From the NCBI GenBank assembly GCA_002504435.1, contig DAQP01000043.1, positions 16,557 through 80,556 on the forward strand: 64,000 bases of DNA, in the 5' to 3' direction. Origin of the DNA: Euryarchaeota archaeon UBA438. GTDB lineage: Archaea > Thermoplasmatota > Poseidoniia > Poseidoniales > Thalassarchaeaceae. This document shows, piece after piece, positions 54,383-61,446 of the stretch; positions within the stretch are counted from its first letter, which is position 1, and every line of letters starts with the position of its first letter. Position numbers and translations under genes: made by a program. Below the pieces are notes generated by a model, which did no database searches, was not told the origin of the DNA, and saw only the letters and a program-made list of their open reading frames with translations.

Positions 54383-54717
54383 CTATGGAAGACCTTGCTG
54401 ACAAGAGATGCTTGGCCTGCGAGGGTGGGCAGCCACCCCTCACGGAGGAGCAGATTTCCGAACTTTTGCCGGGACTGAGTCAGGACTGGAAGGTTATCGA
54501 AAACCACCATCTTCGGAGAGAGTGGGGCTTTTCTGACTTTGCTTCTGCCCTAGAATTCGTAAATCTGGCCGGAGGGATTTGCGAGGACGAGGGGCATCAT
54601 GCGGACTTCGAAGTCGGCTGGGGTAGGGTGAAGGCGGAGATTTGGACTCACAAGATTGATGGCCTAACAGAGTCCGATTTCTACCTGGCTGCAAAGTTCG
54701 ATAGAATCGAGCGGTGA
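54379..54717 (+). CDS. Pterin-4a-carbinolamine dehydratase
   Basis: 112 residues. GGQPPLTEEQISELL...W is the standard N-terminus, and EGHHADFEVGWGRV carries the paired active-site His residues (usually HHP; here HHA). THKIDGLTESDFYLAAKFD closes the fold. It recycles tetrahydropterin after aromatic amino-acid hydroxylation, yet no hydroxylase is in the window; in many organisms it serves other pterin reactions. A C-X2-C (CLAC) at residues 11-14 is an unusual N-terminal addition. Confidence 0.92.
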   Translation: MTMEDLADKRCLACEGGQPPLTEEQISELLPGLSQDWKVIENHHLRREWGFSDFASALEFVNLAGGICEDEGHHADFEVGWGRVKAEIWTHKIDGLTESDFYLAAKFDRIER

Positions 54718-54722
54718 TTTGA

Positions 54723-55289
54723 ATGAGCCATGTCCAGGACACAATTACCTCCAGGAGAACCATATACAGGTACAGCAGTAAGGAAGTCGATCCTGAATTC
54801 CTGGAGATGGGTTTTGAGGCGGCGAGGAATGCGCCGTGTCACAAGAATACTCATCCATGGAAATTCTACGTGATGGGAGGGGACTCCAGGAAGGCGCTAA
54901 TCCCTGAAATTGAGAAGCTAGCCGCAAAGAAGTGCAAAGAAGGAGAGGATTCGACTGAAGCAGTAAATAGGGCGATCAGTAAGATTTTGTCCCCACCAGT
55001 ACTAATTTGCGTTACGACGGCATTGAGCCCCGATGACAGCTTTAGGGAAGAGGAGGACTACGCTGCTACCGTCTGTGCAACACACAATATGATCCTATCA
55101 TTATGGGGGAATGGGATAGGTTCCCAATGGAGCACAGGAGCGATTACTCGTTCTGATCTCGCATATTCAACAATAGGGGCCACTAGGGGCGAAGAGAGGA
55201 TAATAGGATTCATCAAAATAGGGTACCCTGAGGAAATACCCTCAAAGAGCAAGAAGGTCATTGAAGAAATCAGGTCCTACCTTCCTTAA
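54723..55289 (+). CDS. Nitroreductase-family flavoprotein
   Basis: 188 residues of the FMN nitroreductase fold. TSRRTIYRYSSKEVDPEFLEMGFEAARNAPCHKNTHPWKF is the N-terminal FMN and dimer region, shown here only as its key line RRTIYRYSSKEV. YAATVCATHNMILSLWGNGIGSQW and IIGFIKIGYP follow. Electron acceptor unknown. It lies 5 bases after the dehydratase, so it belongs to the same transcript. Confidence 0.88.
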   Translation: MSHVQDTITSRRTIYRYSSKEVDPEFLEMGFEAARNAPCHKNTHPWKFYVMGGDSRKALIPEIEKLAAKKCKEGEDSTEAVNRAISKILSPPVLICVTTALSPDDSFREEEDYAATVCATHNMILSLWGNGIGSQWSTGAITRSDLAYSTIGATRGEERIIGFIKIGYPEEIPSKSKKVIEEIRSYLP

Positions 55290-55292
55290 TCA

Positions 55293-55298
55293 TAAAAG
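55293..55298 (+). promoter_or_regulatory. TATA-like box of the quinone-oxidoreductase-like gene
   Basis: TAAAAG ends 26 bases before ATG 55324, the spacing for a leaderless archaeal transcript. It is the reason for preferring 55324 over an in-frame start near 55261 that would overlap the nitroreductase gene. Confidence 0.4.
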
Positions 55299-55323
55299 GA
55301 GAAAATTTGTCGTGGTGAGAAAT

Positions 55324-56355
55324 ATGAGAAAGGTTGTCTATCCAAGAACAGGGGGGGTTGACTCTATCGAGATAATTGAGTGTCCAGAACCCGTTCCAGG
55401 GCCCAATCAAGTTAGAGTGGGGGTGCATAGGGCTGGCATTAACTTCGCTGATCTAATGATGAGGCAGGGGCTATATGGATCAAATCCGGACCCGCCGTTC
55501 ACGCCGGGCTATGAGGCCTCAGGCGAGATCTTGGAAATAGGTAGTGAAGTTAGCTCCCTGTCTTGCGGGGACAGGGTTCTCGCTATGACTGGTTTTGGGG
55601 GTTACTCTGAGCAGGTAGTTCTTGATTCGAACAGGGTGATCAAGCTACCGGACTCGGTGACTTACGATCAAGCAGCTGCAATCCCTGTTACTTACGGTAC
55701 TGCCTTCCACATGCTTGTACACCTGGGTCGAATTGCCGAAGGAGACACAGTGCTGGTCCACCACGCTGCAGGAGGTGTTGGAACGGCGGTCGCACAGATA
55801 TGCAAATCCTACGGGGCTTCATTGGTGATAGGTACCGCTTCCAAGCCAAAGAAGGAATTTGTGGAGTCAATGGGTGTCAAATTTGTTGACAGTGGCTCGG
55901 AGGACTTCGTCAGTGTCTGCAAGGAATTGACTGACGGCAAGGGAGTTCACCACGCTTTGGACCCAGTGGGGGGGAACAACCTGATGAAATCATACAAGGC
56001 CCTGAGGAGAGGTGGGAAGTTGTATTTCTTCGGTGCGTCTAATGCCGTAAAGGGCGACAAGCGATCTGTCATTTCTGCTCTGAGAATGTGGAGGAATACT
56101 CCCAGTTTCGACCCACTAAAGATGATGAGCAGCAACAAAGCCGTTTTCGGAGTCCACATGGGACTCCTAGATGACGAGTCAATTTTCAAGGGGCATCTCT
56201 CGACACTTTCCGAAATGTTGCTAAATCGGCAGATCGATCCAATTATCGACTCAGTTTGGAGATTCGAAGATGTTGCAAAGGCGCAAATGCACATGCATGA
56301 ACGTAGGAATCGCGGAAAGATTCTCCTAGACTTCTCCCCGAGTTCTAGAGCCTGA
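55324..56355 (+). CDS. Medium-chain dehydrogenase/reductase, NADPH:quinone oxidoreductase-like
   Basis: 343 residues from ATG 55324. GINFADLMMRQGLY and FTPGYEASGEILEIG are typical of the zinc-free quinone oxidoreductase branch. The NADPH loop is VHHAAGGVGTAVAQICKSYGA. HHALDPVGG and RGGKLYFFGAS complete the core. No catalytic-zinc Cys/His set is seen. Substrate unknown. Its last 11 bases overlap the convergent aIF2 beta gene. Confidence 0.88.
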   Translation: MRKVVYPRTGGVDSIEIIECPEPVPGPNQVRVGVHRAGINFADLMMRQGLYGSNPDPPFTPGYEASGEILEIGSEVSSLSCGDRVLAMTGFGGYSEQVVLDSNRVIKLPDSVTYDQAAAIPVTYGTAFHMLVHLGRIAEGDTVLVHHAAGGVGTAVAQICKSYGASLVIGTASKPKKEFVESMGVKFVDSGSEDFVSVCKELTDGKGVHHALDPVGGNNLMKSYKALRRGGKLYFFGASNAVKGDKRSVISALRMWRNTPSFDPLKMMSSNKAVFGVHMGLLDDESIFKGHLSTLSEMLLNRQIDPIIDSVWRFEDVAKAQMHMHERRNRGKILLDFSPSSRA

Positions 56356-56755
56356 CTGGCCTAGTGGCACCACACGCTTGGCACTTTAACAGAGTTGTTC
56401 GATCCTCTTTGATGAACCTTGTATCTGGTGCTTTGCACTGATTACATAGGATGTAGGTCTTGACATAACTGACTAGTTTCTCCTTAATCCTCTTTGGTGG
56501 TACCCGGCCCTTGAGCATGATTCGCGATTGCTCCCTGGTGCCAGAAGTTCCTAATTCATTCAGCAGAAACTGATAGACGTGATTTGAGTCCCTGTCCATG
56601 GCATCCACGACATCGGAGAAATTTCGAAGAATGGTCTGGCTACCCTCGATCATGATTTCTGGTTCTGGCATTGTCCAACGTGATCTCTGGCTGAGTCCCT
56701 CGGGTATTCTGTCTCGTGCCCGGTCCAGAAGCTCCTCGTAGTCGAAACCCGTCAT
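56345..56755 (-). CDS. Translation initiation factor aIF2 beta
   Basis: 136 residues from ATG 56755 (MTGFDYEELLDRARDRIP). Family features: RSRWTMPEP, NFSDVVDAM, and the zinc ribbon CNQCKAPDTRFIKEDRT then CQACGATRPVR. Part of the heterotrimer delivering initiator tRNA. The longer reading from 56785 has no support and would crowd the divergent dut promoter. Confidence 0.96.
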   Translation of the reverse strand: MTGFDYEELLDRARDRIPEGLSQRSRWTMPEPEIMIEGSQTILRNFSDVVDAMDRDSNHVYQFLLNELGTSGTREQSRIMLKGRVPPKRIKEKLVSYVKTYILCNQCKAPDTRFIKEDRTTLLKCQACGATRPVRL

Positions 56756-56844
56756 TGAATCGCCGAAGCTTGGGTCCCTTTTCACCTCACCGGAGGGACT
56801 CTCGCTCAGGCAAGGTCAAAGTGAGGGTGCCTGTTGGGGATGAC

Positions 56845-57294
56845 ATGGGTGGGGCATTGGAGGTCAAAGTAGCTAGGACCGAAGAAGGAGCGAGGCTTCC
56901 TACCATGGGTAGCGAACACGCTGCCGGCTGGGATCTTTACGCCCTTGAAGACTCAGTTGTGCCTTTCAGGAAGAGTGTGAAATTGCGGACCGGCCTGAAG
57001 GTGGCAATTCCGGTTGGATTCGAAGGGCAAGTAAGGGCACGCTCATCTTTGGGGTCAAAAGGATTGATCCTCCCCCATAGCATAGGCACGATTGATGCGG
57101 ACTACAGGGGAGAGCTATTCGTACTCATGACATGGATCGGAGAAGGGGATTCCTATACGGTTAGGGCGGGCGAGAGGATTGCTCAATTGCTCATTTCTCC
57201 GATTCCGGAGATCACGTTCAGAGAAGTTGAGGAAAGTGGACTCGGTGAGACCGAAAGAGGCGAGGGCGGATTCGGCAGTACCGGTCGTTTCTAA
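56845..57294 (+). CDS. dut: dUTPase
   Basis: Hydrolyses dUTP to dUMP. 149 residues from ATG 56845 with all five trimeric dUTPase motifs: AGWDLYA (1), VRARSSLGSKG (2), GTIDADYRGEL with the catalytic Asp and sugar-pocket Tyr (3), RIAQLLI (4), and RGEGGFGSTGRF (5). Upstream GTG codons could lengthen it by a few residues. Confidence 0.95.
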   Translation: MGGALEVKVARTEEGARLPTMGSEHAAGWDLYALEDSVVPFRKSVKLRTGLKVAIPVGFEGQVRARSSLGSKGLILPHSIGTIDADYRGELFVLMTWIGEGDSYTVRAGERIAQLLISPIPEITFREVEESGLGETERGEGGFGSTGRF

Positions 57295-57367
57295 TTCCAA
57301 TATAACCAACGTTTTCCCATATTCTATTCTCAATAGGTTCATAGCAACCGTAGTGGGGGAAAGGGCG

Positions 57368-57949
57368 ATGACGAGCAGTGTCGACGAATTACGGGCCAAA
57401 GTCGAGCAATATCGCTCAGATGGGCTCAACACCCAACAGATAGCGGATGAGATGTCCCTTTCGCAGACTACAATCAAATGGCTCTCCTCAGGGGGAGTCG
57501 GGTCCGACGATCGCCCCCAAGACATCAGAGTTGGATGGAGATCGATAGCCGTCAAGGCTGGAAGAATTGAGGCCATATCATACGTTTTCTGCGATATTAT
57601 TGAGGAAGAGATAGGCGAAGATGTTGACACCGTAGTTGGAATCAGTATCAACGGTATCGCTTTCGCACAAGCGGTCGGGGGGCAATTAGACCTAGACATC
57701 GCCATCAGCCGTAGCATCAGTGACGATGGAGGTGGGCACATCTCAGAGGTGTTTGCGGATGTTGAAGGCAAGCGATGTGTCGTCGTTGACGACGTCCTAT
57801 CTGGGGGAACAACCATGACCAAGACTGTGAACAACCTAAGGGCGGCAGGAGCTGACGTTAAGCTCTGTTTGGTCCTTGCAAACAAGTCGCACAGGAATGA
57901 GGTAGAAGGGGTACCTCTCAGAGGCCTTGTCAGAGTGGTGACCGTCTGA
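57368..57949 (+). CDS. gfcR: Orotate phosphoribosyltransferase-like transcriptional regulator (GfcR type)
   Basis: 193 residues. The N-terminal helix-turn-helix (VEQYRSDGLNTQQIADEMS then QTTIKWL) is joined to a PRTase fold with the PRPP loop CVVVDDVLSGGTTMTKTV. This fusion matches the archaeal PyrE-like regulator described in haloarchaea as GfcR. ATG 57368 places the HTH at the N-terminus. A TATA-like ATATAA (about 57300) precedes it. Targets here are not readable. Confidence 0.88.
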   Translation: MTSSVDELRAKVEQYRSDGLNTQQIADEMSLSQTTIKWLSSGGVGSDDRPQDIRVGWRSIAVKAGRIEAISYVFCDIIEEEIGEDVDTVVGISINGIAFAQAVGGQLDLDIAISRSISDDGGGHISEVFADVEGKRCVVVDDVLSGGTTMTKTVNNLRAAGADVKLCLVLANKSHRNEVEGVPLRGLVRVVTV

Positions 57950-57958
57950 GGAAGAGGG

Positions 57959-59533
57959 ATGCACTGGGCAGACTTTGCAGCACGGAAGCTCTCCGAACGA
58001 GAGGGGCCACAAGTAGTGGTATCCGGCATTACCCCCTCTGGAGAATTTCACATTGGGCACCTCAGGGAGATTCTATCTGCAGAGATGATTCATAGAGCCT
58101 GCCTGGACTTTGGTCTCGAATCTCGATATGTTTTCATTGTCGACTCGATGGATCCCCTTCGTAGGGTCTATGACTTCCTTTCCCCCTCTTACGAATCCTA
58201 CATTGGTGTGCCATTGGCGAATATCCCGGCCCCCGGGGATGATGGAGAGCCCAATCCAGAAGGAGGCAGTTATGCCGAATTCTTCCTTCGCCCTTTCCTT
58301 GAAGCACTCAAGCAAATTGGGGTCGAGCCTGAAGTAATAATGAATCATGAGACTTACCAAAACGGCGAATTTGCGGAAATGATTGATCTTGCAATAACGA
58401 ATAGGGAAGAGATTAACGGAATCATAGAGTCGGTCTCTGGCAGGGAGCTTCCCGAGGACTGGTTCCCATACAGTCCAATCGGTTCGAACGGTAGCCTGGA
58501 CGGAGTCAAAGTGACGGGATACGATAGACCATTCGTCCACTGGATAGACGGACAGGGGGTCGAAGGGAAATCAGACATCAGACTAGCTGAGGGGAAGATG
58601 CCCTGGAGGATAGATTGGGCGGCAAGATGGGCGATACATGGCGTAACTTGTGAGCCGGCGGGCAAGGACCATGGCGCTGCGGGAGGTAGCTATGACACGG
58701 GAATACCGATTTGCAAACTTCTGGGCGGAAACCCCCCTGAAAAGATGGTCTATGAGTGGATTCAGCTCAAAGGGATGGGGCCAATGTCAAGTTCTTCTGG
58801 AGTGACCATAGGCCCGATGGAAGCACTTTCCATAGTTCCTCCAGAAATTCTTCGATATGTCATTGCTAGAAGCAAAATGAATCGTCACATTGAGTTCGAC
58901 ACTGGGGCAATGATGTTTCTTACAGCGGATGAATACGAACGTCTAGTTTCCAATCCCCCCAATGAAGAAGAGGGAATGAGCAAGAGGAAGAGGATCTCAG
59001 TAGAGACTCGCAGGGGTGCGATGAGGCTTAGCCAGGTTTCTCGGGACTCGGATCCTTCTGACTCAGTTGGAGGCGTTTCATTCAGGCATCTCTCAATGCT
59101 AGCCCAGATAAAGTCGGACGACGACAGTGTCTGGAGTTCACTGAGGAGAAGTGGGCATCTTTCAGATGAGCCGGGCACTTCATTGAGAAGTAGGCTGGAG
59201 AAGATGAGGAGCTGGATAGGCGGGGACCATTTTCCTGAGGGGTCAAGGATCGTCATCCAGAGCGAGGTAGGAGAGGAAGCAAGGTCCCAAATCGACGAAG
59301 AATCGCGTTCCTTCCTTGAATTGCTAGCTCGGAGGCTTGAGTCTTGCAACTGGGATGAGGATTCGATTAGTGAAACGGTCCGTTCATCTGCATCTGATTC
59401 GGGCCTTAGTAACAGGCAAGCGTACGTATCGCTATACCTAGTAATACTTGGAAGGGACTATGGTCCGAGAATCAGTTCCCTGATGGCCGAGATGGATAGA
59501 GATTCTCTAATTGGGGTCGTTTCTAACATCTGA
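57959..59533 (+). CDS. lysS: Lysyl-tRNA synthetase, class I
   Basis: 524 residues of the class I LysRS found mainly in archaea. MHWADFAARKLSERE and SGITPSGEFHIGHLRE carry the HIGH box (residues 31-34); VIMNHETYQNGEF and PAGKDHGAAGGSYDTG are family lines. The KMSKS position reads GPMSSSSGVTIG, without the usual lysines. Begins 9 bases after gfcR, so probably cotranscribed. Confidence 0.96.
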   Translation: MHWADFAARKLSEREGPQVVVSGITPSGEFHIGHLREILSAEMIHRACLDFGLESRYVFIVDSMDPLRRVYDFLSPSYESYIGVPLANIPAPGDDGEPNPEGGSYAEFFLRPFLEALKQIGVEPEVIMNHETYQNGEFAEMIDLAITNREEINGIIESVSGRELPEDWFPYSPIGSNGSLDGVKVTGYDRPFVHWIDGQGVEGKSDIRLAEGKMPWRIDWAARWAIHGVTCEPAGKDHGAAGGSYDTGIPICKLLGGNPPEKMVYEWIQLKGMGPMSSSSGVTIGPMEALSIVPPEILRYVIARSKMNRHIEFDTGAMMFLTADEYERLVSNPPNEEEGMSKRKRISVETRRGAMRLSQVSRDSDPSDSVGGVSFRHLSMLAQIKSDDDSVWSSLRRSGHLSDEPGTSLRSRLEKMRSWIGGDHFPEGSRIVIQSEVGEEARSQIDEESRSFLELLARRLESCNWDEDSISETVRSSASDSGLSNRQAYVSLYLVILGRDYGPRISSLMAEMDRDSLIGVVSNI

Positions 59534-59545
59534 AGGGGTGTATTG

Positions 59546-60268
59546 ATGAGAACTGATCATCTTCCATTCCCAATGCCACCCAGAAGTCATGCACTAATTC
59601 AGGAATGGAGAAACCTAAGTTTCCTCCACTGGGAAGTGGATCCTGAGAGGCTTGCCCCTTACATCCCAGAAGGCCTCAAGTTGGATACCTTTGAGGGGAA
59701 AGCGTATGTTGGTACGATACCCTTCATGATGACGAACGTAAGACCTAGGCTTACTTTCAGTATCCCCGGGATTTCTACTTTCCCAGAATTCAATATCAGG
59801 ACATACGTGACAAAGGGAAGTAGGTCTGGTGTTCTTTTTATCACGCTTGACGCGCAGAGCCTAGTTACCTGCAACTATGCCCCATGGGCTTATGGGTTGC
59901 CATACAGATATTGCAAAGCCAGATTGGACGTCGATGGATGGACCTACAGTTGGAATAGTGAGAGGAAGGATGGAGGAGTTGGCATAGAGGGGACATGCAA
60001 GGCAATTGGAGAAGTTAGAGAGGCTGAAAGGGGCACTCTCGAAGAATTTCTATTTGAGAGATATTGCCTCTACACGGTCCACAGGGGAAAGCTCTGCATC
60101 GCACATACGCAGCATGATCCGTGGAAGTTCAGAGAAGGTCGGGCTTCGATTAATTCAAACTCGCTGACCGGGATTTATGACTTAGGAATCGAGGATTTAC
60201 TGAAACCTGATTTGGTCCACATGTCAGAGGGAGTTCTGGTTCATACTTGGTCGGCAGAGGAGGTCTGA
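59546..60268 (+). CDS. DUF2071 family protein
   Basis: 240 residues from ATG 59546. LSFLHWEVDPERLAPYIPEGL and LDTFEGKAYVGTIPFMMTNVR, then RTYV...GVLFITLDAQ, match the DUF2071/YqjF family, an all-beta fold related to acetoacetate decarboxylase. No function is established. It begins 12 bases after lysS and precedes the DCC protein by 2 bases, so the three probably share a transcript. Confidence 0.85.
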   Translation: MRTDHLPFPMPPRSHALIQEWRNLSFLHWEVDPERLAPYIPEGLKLDTFEGKAYVGTIPFMMTNVRPRLTFSIPGISTFPEFNIRTYVTKGSRSGVLFITLDAQSLVTCNYAPWAYGLPYRYCKARLDVDGWTYSWNSERKDGGVGIEGTCKAIGEVREAERGTLEEFLFERYCLYTVHRGKLCIAHTQHDPWKFREGRASINSNSLTGIYDLGIEDLLKPDLVHMSEGVLVHTWSAEEV

Positions 60269-60270
60269 AC

Positions 60271-60663
60271 TTGCATATTTCAGAGGGTCGAGATGCCCTC
60301 CTATTGGATGGAGACTGTGGCCTATGCCACGGACTGGCTAATTTCATGGATCCGAGATTACACAAGGAGGCAGACATAGCATACAGGGAAATAGCTTCCA
60401 AAGAGGGGGAAGAGTTGATTTCAGGGATGGAGATTTGGAAAAGGGAGGCAGATACTGTCTATCTTTTCAGAGGGGGTGAGGTTTTCGTGAAATCTTCTGC
60501 GGCTATTAGGTGCCTACTGTACCTTAAGTGGCATTGGAAAATTTGGTTCCCAATTCTTTGGTTGGTGCCACTTCCAATTAGGGACATGGCCTACGACTTA
60601 GTTGCAAGAAACAGGCATCGGTTCTTCGCAAGGCCCGAGGTGTGTACATTCAGGGTAGATTGA
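60271..60663 (+). CDS. DCC-family thiol-disulfide oxidoreductase (DUF393)
   Basis: About 130 residues. The motif LLLDGDCGLCHGLANF contains the D-G-D-C-x-x-C of the family, and DTVYLFRGGEVFVKSSAAIRCL is its second typical line. KIWFPILWLVPLPIRDMAYDLVARNRHRFF completes it (shown as key residues PIRDMAYDLVARNR). The start is probably TTG 60271; no ATG fits. Likely redox role, partner unknown. Confidence 0.85.
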   Translation: MHISEGRDALLLDGDCGLCHGLANFMDPRLHKEADIAYREIASKEGEELISGMEIWKREADTVYLFRGGEVFVKSSAAIRCLLYLKWHWKIWFPILWLVPLPIRDMAYDLVARNRHRFFARPEVCTFRVD

Positions 60664-60685
60664 AAATAATATGGGCGTGGATTAG

Positions 60686-61444
60686 ATGAGGCTTCACCAG
60701 TTCCTTTCAAAGTCTGGAGCCTTCAAGTCAAAAAACGATGTGAAGGATGCGATTTGGAGTGGCCGTGTTACCGTAAATGGGAAAATTGTCAAGGATATAG
60801 CATATGATTTCAACCCGAAGAAGAGGGTTGTTTCGTTCGATGGGGAGCTTATCGAACTTCTCAGCGAGGACAAATATTTCCTACTCAATAAGCCGGCTGG
60901 TGTAATCTGCTCAAGACTTAACGAACAAGAGGCTGAGCTTGGCAAGACTTCGGTCTTCGAGATTTTCAGAGGCGCCCTCGATTCCAGGACGTTTCATTCA
61001 CTGGTAACCGTAGGGAGGCTTGATGAGGGAACCACGGGCTTCCTTCTAGTTACAACTGACGGAAAAATTGCCCATAGAATCACCGATCCAAGGAGGGGCG
61101 TGGGCAAGACGTACAGAGTCGAAACTCAGTCGGTAATAGACGAAGAACAGGTCAGGTCAATCAGGAATGGCGTCAGAATCTCAGTTTCAGATGGTGAGAA
61201 GAGCGAGAATTATATTTCGAAGAAGGCGAAAATTTCCTTGGAAGGTGAATATAGTGCCTTACTTACCATCGAAGAGGGAAGGAAGAGGGAGGTCAGGAGA
61301 ATCTTCGAGGCTTTGGGAAATGTGGTGCTTAGCCTACACCGAAAATCCACGGGTGGCATGGAGTTATCTGATTACAATCTTAGAGAGGGGGAGTTCTGTG
61401 AGGTATCCCTGGAGGAAATCTCATCGAGGGTTTTCATCGATTAA
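60686..61444 (+). CDS. RsuA/RluB-family rRNA pseudouridine synthase
   Basis: 252 residues. An S4 RNA-binding domain (MRLHQFLSKSGAFKSKNDV, SGRVTVNG) precedes the catalytic core: FLLNKPAGVICSR, GRLDEGTTGFLLVTTDG with the catalytic Asp, KTYRVE, and EGRKREVRRIFEALGN. This family is mainly bacterial; archaea normally modify rRNA by guide RNAs and TruB/Pus families, so transfer from bacteria is likely. All catalytic residues are intact. Confidence 0.93.
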   Translation: MRLHQFLSKSGAFKSKNDVKDAIWSGRVTVNGKIVKDIAYDFNPKKRVVSFDGELIELLSEDKYFLLNKPAGVICSRLNEQEAELGKTSVFEIFRGALDSRTFHSLVTVGRLDEGTTGFLLVTTDGKIAHRITDPRRGVGKTYRVETQSVIDEEQVRSIRNGVRISVSDGEKSENYISKKAKISLEGEYSALLTIEEGRKREVRRIFEALGNVVLSLHRKSTGGMELSDYNLREGEFCEVSLEEISSRVFID

Positions 61445-61446
61445 GA

